This document shows positions 36,264 to 46,866 of a DNA stretch of 64,000 nt, piece after piece. How positions within the stretch are numbered: position 1 is the stretch's first letter; the number at the start of each line of letters is the position of its first letter. The stretch is taken from assembly GCA_902563335.1 (NCBI GenBank), contig CACEWU010000002.1, positions 37,836 to 101,835 of the forward strand. The letters are read 5' to 3'. The stretch comes from an uncultured Prochlorococcus sp. (GTDB taxonomy: Bacteria > Cyanobacteriota > Cyanobacteriia > PCC-6307 > Cyanobiaceae). The translations under genes and the position numbers were made by a program. The notes under the pieces were generated by a model that was not told where the DNA came from, did not search any database, and worked only from the letters and a program-made list of their open reading frames with translations.

Positions 36264-37157
36264 CTAGTTGTTTATAGTTGATTTTATTTGTTTAATTATT
36301 GATAAACATTGATTTTGATAAGAGCCGCCAAAAATATTTGCGTGATTTAGTAGATGATACAAGTTATAAATGTCTAATCTTAAATTCGCAGTTTTAGAAA
36401 GTGGCCATACACTTTCATATCCTTTGTAGAAATTTTCTGCAAAACTTCCAAACAGCATTGTCATCGCGATATCCACCTCTCTATCTGCCCACCATGGTGC
36501 TGGGTCAATTAATATTCCTTTCTGATCGCCCTCTATTCCACAATTTCCACTCCAAAGATCTCCATGTACAAGACTTGGACTTGGATCGTGCTCATTTAAA
36601 AACAAGGTAATTGTTGTCAGTAATTTGTTTAACTCATCAACATTTAAGCCCCATTTTCTCGCAATTTTTAGTTGGGGTATAAGTCTGAGCTTGACGAAAC
36701 ATTGACCCCAATGATCTTGCCATCCTCCTGGTTGAGGTCCTGTGCCTATAAATCCATCAATACCCCATCCAAATTTTGCAGGACTTTTCTTGCTTGAGCT
36801 TTTATGCAACATTGCTAGCCCTCGACCCAGATTGAAGTGATCACCGCTACCGAAATTCAGCCAAGGGAGCAGTAAAACGGCAGCATCTTCAAATTGATTT
36901 ATTGCTAATGGTTTTGGCACTATTAGAAAGTCCTGCGGAGCATAGGTTCTGAGTGCTTCAAGTCCTTCCGCTTCGAACTTCAACATCGGAATGGTTCTAG
37001 GGACATTGGTCTTAGCAAAGATTTTGCGACCATCTTCCAGGGTCAATTGCCATGCTTGATGTATGCATCCACCCGTTACAGGTAGACAATGTTTGATTGC
37101 TTTACCCGACAGAGGACCATCTTTTCCAATTAGTGCCTTGAGAACGCTAGCTTGCAT
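36264..37157 (-). CDS. fructosamine kinase-like protein (FN3K family)
   Basis: The 297-aa protein has the protein-kinase-like fold motifs of FN3K: the nucleotide-binding SIDE-like region ([20 protein letters not shown]), the catalytic loop [12 protein letters not shown], and the metal site [20 protein letters not shown]3K relatives phosphorylate Amadori products and help repair glycated proteins. The substrate here is unknown. It diverges from crtD with 35 bp between starts, so both promoters share that gap. Confidence 0.85.
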   Translation of the reverse strand: MQASVLKALIGKDGPLSGKAIKHCLPVTGGCIHQAWQLTLEDGRKIFAKTNVPRTIPMLKFEAEGLEALRTYAPQDFLIVPKPLAINQFEDAAVLLLPWLNFGSGDHFNLGRGLAMLHKSSSKKSPAKFGWGIDGFIGTGPQPGGWQDHWGQCFVKLRLIPQLKIARKWGLNVDELNKLLTTITLFLNEHDPSPSLVHGDLWSGNCGIEGDQKGILIDPAPWWADREVDIAMTMLFGSFAENFYKGYESVWPLSKTANLRLDIYNLYHLLNHANIFGGSYQNQCLSIIKQIKSTINN

Positions 37158-37192
37158 GTAATTCCTCTCTTTGCTCTTGCCAGCATCGCGCG

Positions 37193-38707
37193 ATGGCAGA
37201 AAAAAAACCTGTAATTGTGATTGGAGGGGGAATTGCAGGTCTCACAGCAGCATCCCTTCTTGCACATGAAGGTTTATCTGTAACTCTTTTAGAATCGCAT
37301 TATCAGCCTGGAGGATGTGCAGGAACTTTTAAGAGAGGTCCTTATGTTTTTGATGTAGGTGCGACACAAATTGCAGGTCTCGAATATGCAGGTAGCCATG
37401 CGCGAATATTTCGACATCTGAGCTTGCAGCTTCCTTCAGCACAGATTTTAGACCCAGCTTGTTTAGTTGATTTAGCTGATGGTTCTGAACCTATCAATAT
37501 TTGGCATGATCCTCATAAATGGAAGAAAGAGCGGCAAAAACAATTCCCTAATAGCGAACATTTTTGGTCTTTATGTAAGTTAATTCATAATAGTAATTGG
37601 TCATTTTCTTCTCGAGATCCCGTTTTACCTATTGGCAATACCTGGGATTTGATAGAGCTTTTTAAAGCGATTCGGTTGCCTAATTTAGCTACAGGATTAT
37701 TAACTACTCTTTCTATAGCTGATCTTATTTCTATTTGTGGATGCAGTAATGACTATCGATTACGTCACTTCCTTGATTTACAGTTGAGACTTTACTCTCA
37801 GGCCCCTGCAAATAAAACTGCTGCTCTTTATGGTGCGACTGTGCTTCAGATGGCACAAGCACCTTTAGGGCTTTGGCATCTCGAAGGGTCTATGCAGGTA
37901 CTAAGTAATTATCTGAGCCGCTCTTTTTGTAAAAATGGTGGAAAATTATTATTGCGACATCGTGTAGTTCGATTACAGATTGCTGCTAATCAAAATTCTT
38001 GGACAGTTCATGTACGGGGACCAGATGGAAAGATAATGCATCTAGATGCATTTGATGTTGTTTGCAGCTTGCCTCCCCAATCTCTTATTGAATTAATGCC
38101 TTTAGGTTCAGGTCTCCCACAAAATTATTTACAACGCATCAAACAATTGCCTAAGCCAAGCGGAGCAATAGTTTTCTATGGCGTGATTAGTAGGATTGCT
38201 TTACCTGAAAATGTGCCTCTTCATGTTCAATTAGGGGTTGAGAGTCCAGGCCCTTATTTTTTATCAATTAGTCGCGAAGGTGACGGAAGAGCCCCAATAG
38301 GACAGGCAACATTGATTGCTAGTGCCTTTACTGTGACGAATGACTGGAACTTTTTAAATGAGGAGGCTTATCAAGATAAAAAGCAGATAGTAATTAATAA
38401 GATCCTCAAGACGATTAATGAATATTTTGGATTCACTACTGCTGACTGGATACATCAAGAATTAGCCACTCCAAGAAGTTTTGCCTACTGGACTGGTCGC
38501 CCTGAAGGTATTGTTGGTGGATTGGGACAGCTACCGTCAAATTTTGGTTTATTTGGCTTGCCAAGTAGAACTCCAATGAATGGCCTTTGGCTTTGTGGAG
38601 ATTCAATTCATCCAGGTGAAGGTACTGCAGGAGTTACGCAATCGGCTTTAATGGCATCTAGACAAATTATGGCTCGTAGAGGACTTAAAATTAATCTAAG
38701 ACATTAA
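37193..38707 (+). CDS. crtD: carotenoid C-3',4' desaturase CrtD-like oxidoreductase
   Basis: The 504-aa flavoprotein begins with a Rossmann dinucleotide motif ([20 protein letters not shown]). [20 protein letters not shown] follows and is shared by carotenoid desaturases and isomerases. The C-terminal [15 protein letters not shown] closes the FAD site. The opening residues fit CrtD (TIGR02733-like) better than CrtH, but this choice is by eye. The reaction is desaturation or isomerisation of carotenoids in the membrane. The gene ends in a 17-bp convergent overlap with tyrA. Confidence 0.75.
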   Translation: MAEKKPVIVIGGGIAGLTAASLLAHEGLSVTLLESHYQPGGCAGTFKRGPYVFDVGATQIAGLEYAGSHARIFRHLSLQLPSAQILDPACLVDLADGSEPINIWHDPHKWKKERQKQFPNSEHFWSLCKLIHNSNWSFSSRDPVLPIGNTWDLIELFKAIRLPNLATGLLTTLSIADLISICGCSNDYRLRHFLDLQLRLYSQAPANKTAALYGATVLQMAQAPLGLWHLEGSMQVLSNYLSRSFCKNGGKLLLRHRVVRLQIAANQNSWTVHVRGPDGKIMHLDAFDVVCSLPPQSLIELMPLGSGLPQNYLQRIKQLPKPSGAIVFYGVISRIALPENVPLHVQLGVESPGPYFLSISREGDGRAPIGQATLIASAFTVTNDWNFLNEEAYQDKKQIVINKILKTINEYFGFTTADWIHQELATPRSFAYWTGRPEGIVGGLGQLPSNFGLFGLPSRTPMNGLWLCGDSIHPGEGTAGVTQSALMASRQIMARRGLKINLRH

Positions 38708-39581
38708 CTTTAGGAACACTTCTTATAAAAGACGATCGCATGGCTTTTGTGTGCTGAAGCTCCTCTTTAAATTTGTTCCATTGCTTAGAAACTATTACTT
38801 CTTCCAGATGATTAAGGGAGCGTCGATAAGAGCTTAATGTTTCTAAAAGTGCTGAAGTGTTGTGCATAGCCATTGAGGTTCCTAATTCGGGATTGCCTCC
38901 CCCAATTCTTGTTGTATCTTCAAACCCACTAGATGCAATTATTTTACTTAATTCAATTATTTGATGATCATTTTCACTGTCAAGTGTTTGTAATAGTGCT
39001 GTACTGACCAACATCGGTAAATGTGAAATTAGGGCTACGGCCTGGTCATGCTTTTCAGAATTGGTTGTGATCCAATGACTCCCCAAAGCTATTGCCAGTT
39101 GGTGAACTTTCTCTAATGCGGCAAGATCAGTATTGCTTTCTGGTGTTGTGATCCAAGGACGTTTGTTAAATAGACCTATCTTTCCTGACTCAACGCCTGA
39201 CTCTGCAGTGCCTGCCATAGGATGACTCGCTACAAATTTCGGATGTAGCTCTCGCCAGGTATTGAGCACAGGTCCCTTCACTGAACCTACATCAGTTACC
39301 ACAGCACTCTTTGGCAATGCACCAATAAGATCTGAAGAGGGATTTATTAATTTGTCTAGAGGTATGGCAAGTATCACAAGGTCACAGTCATTGAGGATAC
39401 TGGAATTAGTACTTATTTTCTGAGCTAGTCCTCTAGCCTTTGCTCTCTCTGCAGTAACTGGTCGGTGCACAAGTCCTCGCACCTGCAAGCCAATAGATTG
39501 CAGTTCCAAACCTAGGGAGCCACCTATTAGCCCTAAGCCAACAATGCCAATACAGCCAGAGGTGTCTATTGGCTGCTTCAT
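38691..39581 (-). CDS. tyrA: prephenate/arogenate dehydrogenase
   Basis: The enzyme oxidatively decarboxylates prephenate or arogenate in tyrosine synthesis; cyanobacterial members usually prefer arogenate and NADP. The 296-aa protein has the nucleotide motif [16 protein letters not shown], the [12 protein letters not shown] strand, [16 protein letters not shown], and [12 protein letters not shown]. All family motifs are intact. The start is ATG 39581. Its 5' end lies 81 bp from the divergent helicase-like gene. Confidence 0.94.
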   Translation of the reverse strand: MKQPIDTSGCIGIVGLGLIGGSLGLELQSIGLQVRGLVHRPVTAERAKARGLAQKISTNSSILNDCDLVILAIPLDKLINPSSDLIGALPKSAVVTDVGSVKGPVLNTWRELHPKFVASHPMAGTAESGVESGKIGLFNKRPWITTPESNTDLAALEKVHQLAIALGSHWITTNSEKHDQAVALISHLPMLVSTALLQTLDSENDHQIIELSKIIASSGFEDTTRIGGGNPELGTSMAMHNTSALLETLSSYRRSLNHLEEVIVSKQWNKFKEELQHTKAMRSSFIRSVPKVNVLD

Positions 39582-39662
39582 GAGGTCTGTTGCATTTTTA
39601 CTTATGTTGATAGGGCTATCTCTAGGAGAAACTAAAACTTTTGCATTATCTAGGCTCTCCTA

Positions 39663-41108
39663 ATGTTGGAAGCCCGAGCTCATAATCAGCTTAAGAGTCT
39701 TCTCAAGCGAGCTAGTTTCCCCTGGCCCCATAATCTCACGCTTAGTCGGCTAGTTGCACGTAGCTTGCGGCGGAAGGATAAGACATTGATTCAACTTGAT
39801 TCTGTTAGTCAAGATTTTTGGTGGCTTGGTCTTCTAGTTCCTCTTTGTTTGGAGAGTTCAGATGTTGTTTTAATTCTTTCAGCTAAGCAACGTTCACGTT
39901 TACTTAATGTCGAATTGCCTCGGTTAAAGGCAGAGGGGTTGAATCTTCAAATTTGGGAGGGTTTCAGTCCGCCTCTAGGAGGTGAATTATGGATAGTTGA
40001 CCATGTTGGTTTGCTACAGGTATATCAACATGGCTTTCTTAAATCTCGGCAGTTAGTCTTTCCGGGGGCAGAACATCTCAGTGAGAGTTTGAGAGATGCT
40101 TTGGCTGTATTAATAACTTCTAAGGATTGGGGACACTTGCGCAGAGCTAATCCATCTTCAGAGCATCAAATTATTCAATTTCATGAGCGATTAAGGCGAA
40201 GATTGTTTTCTCAAGCTACTTGTGTTGATGCTCAAGTGCGTATGGATTGCAGCGAGATATTTGCTCTGAAAGATCTTCTAGGATTGTTAGTTAACTCTCC
40301 ATCTCCATGGCCTTCTTTACTTAATGCTGAAACTCAAAGTTGGGCAAGTTGGGCTGATTTAGATCACAAGAATCTTAATTGGGCTTGGCATTTTAAGCCT
40401 CTTGAACCACTTAGCTATTTGAAGGAACTTCTGATCGATTGTCCATGTCTTTTGATTACTGGATCAAGTCGCAATCCTTTGCTTGTTTCTGAACTGGACT
40501 CTATTTCTTTTCTGATTGATGTTCAGGTAACTTTAGGCGCTCCAAATCTTCAAGAACCTATCTCTTTATTTGCTCCTCGACTGCAGCCATTGCCCAATAC
40601 GAAGATTTTTGCTGAACATCTTTTAGATCAATGTCGGAGATTAATACTTAGCCGTACTGGAATATCTATGGTTTTGTTAGATGATCGACAAATGCGCTAT
40701 CAACTTACGAGTGAGTTAGCTGCAGAATTTGGCCTAAGAGTTGTTCATGAGGTAATGACGCCAGATTCCAATGGTGTTATTTGTTGTCGTTGGTCGTGGT
40801 GGTTAGATCATCACGATCAACTTCCAATTCCTGAGCAATTGATAGTCGCTTTATTACCTTTTGCGAGTTTGGAATCACCTTTAACTGCTGCAAGAGTGGA
40901 AGCCTTAAAACGTCAGGGGCGTGACTGGTTTCGTGAGCTCCTTTTGCCAGAAGCATTAAATGTTTTTTTGCAGGCAGTAGCACCTATTAGAGAGAAATCT
41001 GTGCGTCTAGCAATTCTTGATGGTCGCTTGAGAGGGCGAACCTGGGGAGAGGAGTTTTTACATTCTCTTGAACCTTGGACACCACTTCAACGGTTACTTC
41101 CGAACTGA
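39663..41108 (+). CDS. helicase-like protein (DinG-related?) with no visible ATPase motifs
   Basis: The 481-aa protein resembles DinG-type helicases most clearly at its C-terminus (LLPFASLESPLTAARVEALK, then LPEALNVFLQAVAPI and LDGRLRGRTWG). The N-terminal half has no GxGKT Walker A, and the Walker B position reads LWIVDHVGLL instead of DEAH. An HLRRANPSSEHQ and RRRLFSQATC region follows. It is probably a catalytically dead or repurposed relative. No Cys cluster for an Fe-S domain is evident. Family assignment is by eye. Confidence 0.6.
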   Translation: MLEARAHNQLKSLLKRASFPWPHNLTLSRLVARSLRRKDKTLIQLDSVSQDFWWLGLLVPLCLESSDVVLILSAKQRSRLLNVELPRLKAEGLNLQIWEGFSPPLGGELWIVDHVGLLQVYQHGFLKSRQLVFPGAEHLSESLRDALAVLITSKDWGHLRRANPSSEHQIIQFHERLRRRLFSQATCVDAQVRMDCSEIFALKDLLGLLVNSPSPWPSLLNAETQSWASWADLDHKNLNWAWHFKPLEPLSYLKELLIDCPCLLITGSSRNPLLVSELDSISFLIDVQVTLGAPNLQEPISLFAPRLQPLPNTKIFAEHLLDQCRRLILSRTGISMVLLDDRQMRYQLTSELAAEFGLRVVHEVMTPDSNGVICCRWSWWLDHHDQLPIPEQLIVALLPFASLESPLTAARVEALKRQGRDWFRELLLPEALNVFLQAVAPIREKSVRLAILDGRLRGRTWGEEFLHSLEPWTPLQRLLPN

Positions 41109-41145
41109 CCGTCCTACTCTTTGAAAGATGTTTTGTTGAATAAGG

Positions 41146-41385
41146 ATGGGAGAAGCTCGCCGTCGTTCTGATCAGGGTTTACCACCACGTCAGCCCAAGA
41201 CCTCCAAAGATAGTTCGCCAAGAATTTTTTCCTGGCTGCCGATCACCGTAAATCAAAAAGAACAATTTTATTCCATTACTCAACGTGGCGCTTGGATTGG
41301 TATTGCCATTTTGGCAATTGTTTGGATTGTGGTGAGATTTATTGGGCCCGCTGCAGGTTGGTGGGTACCTGCAGATATGCGTTGA
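41146..41385 (+). CDS. DUF2839 small membrane protein
   Basis: The 79-aa protein begins with the family signature MGEARRRSDQGLPPRQPK. It has a polar middle and one membrane helix (GAWIGIAILAIVWIVVRFIG) near the C-terminus, ending in PADMR. DUF2839 is a cyanobacterial family of unknown function. It follows the helicase-like gene by 37 bp and converges on recA. Confidence 0.85.
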   Translation: MGEARRRSDQGLPPRQPKTSKDSSPRIFSWLPITVNQKEQFYSITQRGAWIGIAILAIVWIVVRFIGPAAGWWVPADMR

Positions 41386-41449
41386 ATGATTTTTCTATCC
41401 CTAAATAATAATTAATTTGGTTGATCTGAACTTTAATTTGTTTCTGATT

Positions 41450-42574
41450 TTAAGCTGCTTCGGTGATTGATTTTATGGTGGATTTTGTCGTGGCAGTACG
41501 TGCTGCTACTGCAAGAGGTCGCATTGAATTCGCACTAACCTCAGATCCTTCGGTTAATTTTTTACGGACCAATATTTCAATTTTATCTTTGGATTCAGGG
41601 TTTTGTTCGAGCCACGTAATTGTGTTATCTCGCCCTTGACCAATGTTGTCTCCTTCATAGCTGTACCAAGCCCCTTTACGTGTAACAACAGATGTTTCTT
41701 CGGCTAGATCTAGCAGGCATCCAAGTGTGCTAATTCCTCGGCCAAAAAGAATGTCAAATTCGGCAATGCGGAACGGTGGAGCAACTTTGTTCTTTGCAAC
41801 TTTTACTTTGGCGCGGATTCCGTATTCTTCGGTTCCTCTTTTGAGGGTCTGAATGCGACGTATGTCGAGTCGTACGGAGGCGTAGAACTTCAGGGCATTC
41901 CCTCCTGTTGTTGTTTCAGGATTGCCGTAAGTAATTCCGATTTTTAAACGTAGTTGATTTAGAAAAATTACTGTGCAGCCTGATTTCCCGATATTGCCTG
42001 TGATTTTGCGCATGGCCTGACTCATTAGACGGGCTTGACTGCCTACGGCTAGATCCCCCATTTCTCCTTCGATTTCTGCTCTTGGAGTGAGTGCTGCTAC
42101 AGAATCAACTACAACAAGATCGACAGCTGCTGACCTCACTAGCTGATCGACAATCTCTAATGCCATTTCTCCAGTATCTGGCTGTGATACCAGAAGATTT
42201 TCAATGTCAACGCCAAGTGAAGCTGCATATACAGGATCTAATGCATGTTCTGCATCGACAAAAGCTGCTACGCCGCCACGACGTTGCACTTCTGCTATGG
42301 CATGCAATGTGAGAGTCGTCTTGCCTGAGCTCTCTGGTCCATACACTTCTACGACTCGTCCCTTTGGATAGCCACCTCCAAGTGCGAGATCTAGCGTTAG
42401 TGCTCCGGTAGATATTGTCTCTACCCGCATTCTCGAGGCATCACCTAGGCGCATGATTGAGCCTTTGCCAAAGTTGCGTTCGATTTGGCCCAGCACCATG
42501 CTTAAAGCTTTATCTCTTTCTCCTGGCCGGGATTCTGAGCCAAGGGATTGAGTTGTATTCACGTCGGCTGGCAT
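41450..42574 (-). CDS. recA: recombinase RecA
   Basis: RecA forms filaments on single-stranded DNA for strand exchange and SOS signalling. The 374-aa protein has Walker [33 protein letters not shown] for Walker B and loop 1, the loop 2 region [20 protein letters not shown], and a variable Ala/Thr-rich tail. Start ATG 42574. A GTAC-N4-GTAC site 109 bp upstream is a possible LexA box, and an 8-bp hairpin lies between. The gene is on the minus strand, downstream of a HAD gene. Confidence 0.98.
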   Translation of the reverse strand: MPADVNTTQSLGSESRPGERDKALSMVLGQIERNFGKGSIMRLGDASRMRVETISTGALTLDLALGGGYPKGRVVEVYGPESSGKTTLTLHAIAEVQRRGGVAAFVDAEHALDPVYAASLGVDIENLLVSQPDTGEMALEIVDQLVRSAAVDLVVVDSVAALTPRAEIEGEMGDLAVGSQARLMSQAMRKITGNIGKSGCTVIFLNQLRLKIGITYGNPETTTGGNALKFYASVRLDIRRIQTLKRGTEEYGIRAKVKVAKNKVAPPFRIAEFDILFGRGISTLGCLLDLAEETSVVTRKGAWYSYEGDNIGQGRDNTITWLEQNPESKDKIEILVRKKLTEGSEVSANSMRPLAVAARTATTKSTIKSITEAA

Positions 42575-42645
42575 AGCGATGATTTGTAAGGATCGAGAAT
42601 TCCATTAGGCCGCCTTTGTGGGGCGTCATTGGGATTGAAAACTCC

Positions 42646-42666
42646 GTGTCGCCAGAAAGGCGACAC
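42646..42666 (-). terminator. 8-bp hairpin between HAD gene and recA
   Basis: GTGTCGCC (42646-42653) and GGCGACAC (42659-42666) form a perfect 8-bp stem with a 5-nt loop. On the minus strand it follows the HAD stop by 37 nt and is trailed by GGAGTTTTC, a weak T-tract. It may terminate the HAD transcript or lie in the recA leader. Confidence 0.45.
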
Positions 42667-42682
42667 CTGAGCTCTCCGGGTA

Positions 42683-42694
42683 GTACAGGCGTAC
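42683..42694 (-). promoter_or_regulatory. possible LexA box upstream of recA
   Basis: GTAC-AGGC-GTAC fits the two half-sites of the reported cyanobacterial LexA consensus RGTAC-N3-D-GTWCB, except that the D position is C. It lies 109 bp before the recA start and just after the HAD stop. The distance is longer than usual for an SOS operator unless the promoter is far upstream. Confidence 0.35.
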
Positions 42695-42703
42695 GCTAGC
42701 GAA

Positions 42704-43477
42704 TTAAGACCAGCTCGCCAAGGGGGTAGTCAGATTTTCTGGCTGTAGAAGTTGAATTCCTTTTGGAAGAGCGATTTTGTCCTCTGGTTTGAGATATCCC
42801 CAACTGGCTAAATAGCATTTGATAGAAGACAGTGCAGGAGTATTCAGAACTGTTTCAAGGGTCACCCGACGATCTTCTATAAACCCTTCAATAATTCGAT
42901 TTTTTTGTAAGTGCAAAAGCATTTTTGTTTTACTACCTGACTCGTGGCCATAAAGCAAGTTTGGTTTTAAGTGGAAGGAATGCAGCAACTCGGCAGCAAA
43001 ATCTCTCCCTTTTGTTGTTAGTACAGCCCATTCGATGCCTTCATTGTTCAGTTGGTTGAGCCATCTCACAACATGAGGAAAGGGTTTGTGTCTTGCTAAC
43101 CAGTTTTCTCGATCATGCTTGATAGCCCATTGCCGAACATCTTCGAGGCTTTTTTGCAGTTGTGTAGGCTCCCATCCCCATGCTTTTAAAGCTTGATGGC
43201 ATAACGAGTGATAGTTCGCCGAGAAAAATTTGACTCCTTGTGTGTTTAATGGACTTTCAGTACGTAAAAGTTCACTTGCAAGTAGAACCATCTCCCAGCC
43301 TTGATGCACCCATGGTCGTAGCTGGTAAAACTTTTGTGGAATTTCATTGGGGAGAGTGGTGTTTTGTTGGCCACCTAAAAGTTGGAGACAAGCTTTACGG
43401 GCACTCCACCAGTATTCAGGCATCCCATCGATAATGACGCCGTCAAAGTCAAGAGTGAAAAGTGAGCTAGAAGTCAC
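42704..43477 (-). CDS. HAD-superfamily hydrolase
   Basis: The 257-aa protein shows HAD motifs: motif I TLDFDGVIIDGMPEYW (nucleophile Asp near residue 9), motif II WAVLTTKGRDFA, and motif III/IV GFIEDRRVTLETV. The long insertion after motif I is a cap domain. Members are phosphatases for small metabolites, and the substrate cannot be told. It lies between tRNA-Gln and recA on the minus strand. Confidence 0.85.
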   Translation of the reverse strand: MTSSSLFTLDFDGVIIDGMPEYWWSARKACLQLLGGQQNTTLPNEIPQKFYQLRPWVHQGWEMVLLASELLRTESPLNTQGVKFFSANYHSLCHQALKAWGWEPTQLQKSLEDVRQWAIKHDRENWLARHKPFPHVVRWLNQLNNEGIEWAVLTTKGRDFAAELLHSFHLKPNLLYGHESGSKTKMLLHLQKNRIIEGFIEDRRVTLETVLNTPALSSIKCYLASWGYLKPEDKIALPKGIQLLQPENLTTPLASWS

Positions 43478-43492
43478 TAAGAGGTTGAAAAA

Positions 43493-43564
43493 CTGGGCCG
43501 CTAGGATTCGAACCTAGGAATGTCGGGACCAAAACCCGATGCCTTACCACTTGGCGACGGCCCA
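43493..43564 (-). tRNA. trnQ: tRNA-Gln (TTG)
   Basis: The 72-nt minus-strand tRNA has acceptor stem TGGGCCG/CGGCCCA, D-arm with CCAAGTGGTAAGG, anticodon loop TTTTGGT with anticodon TTG, and T-loop GGTTCGAATCC. The first base U1 pairs with A72, the family's usual identity feature; discriminator is G. CCA is not encoded. Confidence 0.95.
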
Positions 43565-43787
43565 TTGACTCAACTCATCAGCTTGATAGAGGTGAGTTTT
43601 CTATCCATCCAAAATAATTGCACATAGAGGTTTGATATTTCTCAATTCATCATGGCTGTTTTCATTTCATGTCGGATAAATCTTTAGATGTTGATGGTCG
43701 GCATGAGCTGATACATCACGTTTAGGCCGAAAAGCTTTACTAGATCTGCTTGCCTTTAAAGCGGTCTGGCTCTATTGGGCAAGAGTT

Positions 43788-45302
43788 TTAGGGTTGTCTA
43801 TGGGGAACTACGATTTTTCCCATGTCTATCTTGCCTTCCTTGAGTGGAGCAAATTCATCCTTTCTATTCGGTTTGTTTGAATTACATGCTTGTGGAGCTG
43901 TCGAAATTTCTTGATTACGTGAGATGAGTCGGGTAATTGCTCGTTCGATTTGAGGCAGGGTGTCCGATTTGATTACGTGGATCGGTATTTGTGCCTCTTT
44001 TGCATTTTTCCGTAAGATTTGGTTTTGTCCTAATCCATTACGGATGCTGAGTATTACATCAGCATCATTTAAGTGGACGACCCAACGAACAGGCCAGTTG
44101 TGACGACGAATTGCTACTTCAACAAGTTTTTGAGAGATTCCACAACAAAGTAAATGCAGAGGCTTGGTTAAATTCGTATTTTTATTCAGAGCAGTCGAAT
44201 GATCCTTGTCATTGGGAGAGGAGTTCGGGCTATCTCTCAGGACTGGATAAATGGGAGGCTTGATGGGCACAGCATTTTGGGACGATGAGTTGTTTTGTGT
44301 TGAATTGAATAAACTCTCTTTCTTATCAAGTTTGAGTTTGCGTTCCTCTGCAAGGGGAGGTTGCCCACGAAGCAGTAGATCAACGGTAGAGGCAACATCT
44401 TGATGAATTGACCAAAGACTTCGGCTATTGATTTCTACAGCTACTGGGAAGGTGGGTTCTGAGGCTCTTTCTAGAACGGTTTTTTGTGTGCGTCTACGTC
44501 GAGCTTCATCGTCCCCCAAGGTGACTGAATGAATACCCCCCACTAAGTCACTGAGGGTTGGGTTTTTTATTAAATTTTCAATAGCATTGCCATGAGCGGT
44601 TGCTACCAGTTGTACGCCTCTTTCGGCGATTGTTCTGGCGGCATGGGTTTCTAATTCTGTACCGATTTCATCAATAATGATGACTTCAGGCATATGGTTT
44701 TCTACTGCTTCAATCATTACCTGATGTTGATGTTCAGGACGGGTAACTTGCATTCGTCTTGCACGACCAATGGCTGGATGAGGGATATCTCCATCTCCTG
44801 CAATCTCATTGCTGGTATCGATTATTACAACTCTGCGTTGCAAATCATCTGCCATTACTCGAGCGATTTCTCTAAGGGCAGTTGTTTTTCCAATCCCAGG
44901 TCGCCCCATTAAAAGAAGAGATTGGCCTCCTTCAATGAGGTCTCTGATCATTTCAACTGTCCCAAAAACAGCTCTCCCAACTCGGCAAGTCAGACCAATT
45001 ACTTCTTGTTGTCTGTTCCGGATTGCACTGATTCGATGAAGAGTTCGTTCAATACCTGCTCTGTTATCTGCGCCGAACTTTCCTAATCGATTTACTATCT
45101 CTTTGATCTCTTTGCGAGATAAATGTTGATCGCCAATAGTGATTACTTGATTTGTAAATCTTGCTTCTGGTAGCCGCCCTAGGTCTAGGACTATCTCTAA
45201 GAGATCTTGATGGCAAGAAGGCTTCGAGAGGGCTGATTGCACTGACTGGGGCAGGAGCTCCAGCAGCTTTTCAAGATCATCACTTATGTTTTCGGGGCTC
45301 AT
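43788..45302 (-). CDS. ycf45: Ycf45-type AAA ATPase
   Basis: The 504-aa protein starts at ATG 45302, with GATTGAGG before it; an upstream frame start at 45344 is possible. The core ATPase (about residues 110-310) has Walker A LMGRPGIGKTTALREIA, Walker B PEVIIIDEIGTE, and the IAERGVQLVATAHG sensor region, similar to SpoIIIAA. A disordered Lys/Ser/Asn-rich linker follows, and then a C-terminal domain (about 380-460) containing VVHLNDADVILSIRNGLG. The family is plastid- and cyanobacteria-wide and its role is unknown. Confidence 0.8.
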   Translation of the reverse strand: MSPENISDDLEKLLELLPQSVQSALSKPSCHQDLLEIVLDLGRLPEARFTNQVITIGDQHLSRKEIKEIVNRLGKFGADNRAGIERTLHRISAIRNRQQEVIGLTCRVGRAVFGTVEMIRDLIEGGQSLLLMGRPGIGKTTALREIARVMADDLQRRVVIIDTSNEIAGDGDIPHPAIGRARRMQVTRPEHQHQVMIEAVENHMPEVIIIDEIGTELETHAARTIAERGVQLVATAHGNAIENLIKNPTLSDLVGGIHSVTLGDDEARRRRTQKTVLERASEPTFPVAVEINSRSLWSIHQDVASTVDLLLRGQPPLAEERKLKLDKKESLFNSTQNNSSSQNAVPIKPPIYPVLRDSPNSSPNDKDHSTALNKNTNLTKPLHLLCCGISQKLVEVAIRRHNWPVRWVVHLNDADVILSIRNGLGQNQILRKNAKEAQIPIHVIKSDTLPQIERAITRLISRNQEISTAPQACNSNKPNRKDEFAPLKEGKIDMGKIVVPHRQP

Positions 45303-45358
45303 TGCCTTTGCCTCAATCCAATTGCATTGAGATAGATCTATCAAGTCTTTTAGCAGTT

Positions 45359-46402
45359 CTAATGATTAGCTCGTCGGATTAGCCAGGGGGAAATCAGTTG
45401 CTTTGCTTTTGTAAGTGCTGAATCCCATCCTTGTGGCCATTCCCTAAGGCTGATATTTCTTTGTTGTGCTTCTAGCAGTAAAGGTTGTAGAAGCCTTCTT
45501 GCTATACCCCCGAAGGCGATACCTTCTGGCCCATATCTATCATTGAGATGATTAATTGTGTACCCATTAGTGCCACCTGCCAGTTGGAGAGGGCCAGGTG
45601 GGGCCCAGTGGCGTATTTGTTGCCAGAGATTCACTGAGGCTTTCGCCGGATTCGAGCCTAGATCTCCACTCATTGGCCGACCGTCCAGTTGCCAAATAGG
45701 TTTCAATCCATATTCTTTTAGACAATTAAATCTTTGCCATAGTTCTTTGGCAAGAGTTTCTGGACTCAGAGAATGCTCCTCTAAGCCACAACTAACAGCC
45801 ATTCTTATTATGTTGGTATTTGTTTTGGTTAGCTCGCCGACCGTTTGTTTAAACGCTTGTGCTCGTCCAGGAGCTGTATGAATTTCAATGGCCTCAGGTT
45901 TGACATGGGAAACTAAAGTGCCAAATTCCTTTGCTTCTATATGTTTATCAACCTCTTTAATTAGTCCTAATGGGCATATTGGTATACACCTACCACACCC
46001 ATAACAAAGGTTTTCTTTAATACCTTTATTTGTGCTTATTGCTTTGGCAGGACAAATCTTTTGACATGGACGTGAGCAGTCTTGAGGGCAAATTTCTGGA
46101 TTGAACCATGCTTTTCGAAAGTGTATATCTTTCCCATCACTCAGGCTAATCATCAGCCAAGGCTGTACTCCATGTTTGGATTTGGCCCAATCAAGACCTT
46201 GGCGAGCAGCGTTGACTACTGCTATATCTGCTGCTACATCAACACATTGAACGCCGGCTACAGCATATACAGCGCATAGGTCAGCAATGGAGGCAAGGTC
46301 CTGATTACTGGCGCCACATATCAATTTAACCCAGGAGCCTCTTGCTAGGGCTAACTCTCCATTAATGGTGGCTTGTTGTTTTGCAGAGCTAATTGAGATC
46401 AA
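45359..46402 (-). CDS. ldpA: circadian input protein LdpA (iron-sulfur protein)
   Basis: The 347-aa protein carries two ferredoxin-like cysteine motifs, CPQDCSRPCQKICPAKA and CYGCGRCIPICP (about residues 110-155), binding two [4Fe-4S] clusters. The N-terminus WVKLICGASNQDLASIADLC is characteristic of LdpA. In Synechococcus elongatus, LdpA senses the redox state and adjusts clock period. Prochlorococcus has lost kaiA, so a redox input without the full clock is notable; its role here is inferred. Start ATG 46402; ndhN ends 3 bp upstream. Confidence 0.85.
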   Translation of the reverse strand: MISISSAKQQATINGELALARGSWVKLICGASNQDLASIADLCAVYAVAGVQCVDVAADIAVVNAARQGLDWAKSKHGVQPWLMISLSDGKDIHFRKAWFNPEICPQDCSRPCQKICPAKAISTNKGIKENLCYGCGRCIPICPLGLIKEVDKHIEAKEFGTLVSHVKPEAIEIHTAPGRAQAFKQTVGELTKTNTNIIRMAVSCGLEEHSLSPETLAKELWQRFNCLKEYGLKPIWQLDGRPMSGDLGSNPAKASVNLWQQIRHWAPPGPLQLAGGTNGYTINHLNDRYGPEGIAFGGIARRLLQPLLLEAQQRNISLREWPQGWDSALTKAKQLISPWLIRRANH

Positions 46403-46404
46403 GC

Positions 46405-46866
46405 TCAGGCCTGAAGTAGTTCATTCATAGGTTGCCATTTAAGGCTTCTAGCTCCTCCCATTTCTACGATTATTCTTAAACGCTTTTCGCGTTTACAAAC
46501 GTCTATTAGTGCTAAGAGTTCTGAACGAGTAAAAACTTGTCCTTCTAGAAACCATAAGGCTATTGGTTTGTCACCCAGGAGTAATTCACCTAGTTGAGGC
46601 ATTACTTGTTGAACTTCACCTATGGCCCCATTTCGACCAACACTTTGATGACCTAAGTGTGGTGGTCGTATTCCATGGACTTTCAGGAGAAATACTTCTG
46701 GATCCCCAAGACCTCGAGCAGACATGATTTGGGTTCGATAACCAGATGCCCTGAGTCGTCGAAGTAATCGTGTTTCTGCTCCCCCTTCCAGTGGGACGTA
46801 AATAGCTATACACCCAGCAGCTTCAAGATCCTGCTGAAATTCTTTACCAGAGAGTAAAAGGGGCAT
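46405..46866 (-). CDS. ndhN: NAD(P)H-quinone oxidoreductase subunit N
   Basis: NdhN is a peripheral subunit of the cyanobacterial NDH-1 complex, which takes electrons from ferredoxin into the plastoquinone pool. The 153-aa product starts at ATG 46866 ([15 protein letters not shown]), chosen by the upstream GGAG at good spacing; the open frame extends 16 codons more. Recognisable stretches are [30 protein letters not shown] and [14 protein letters not shown]. ldpA follows by 2 bp and is likely co-transcribed. It diverges from the ribosomal cluster. Confidence 0.93.
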   Translation of the reverse strand: MPLLLSGKEFQQDLEAAGCIAIYVPLEGGAETRLLRRLRASGYRTQIMSARGLGDPEVFLLKVHGIRPPHLGHQSVGRNGAIGEVQQVMPQLGELLLGDKPIALWFLEGQVFTRSELLALIDVCKREKRLRIIVEMGGARSLKWQPMNELLQA

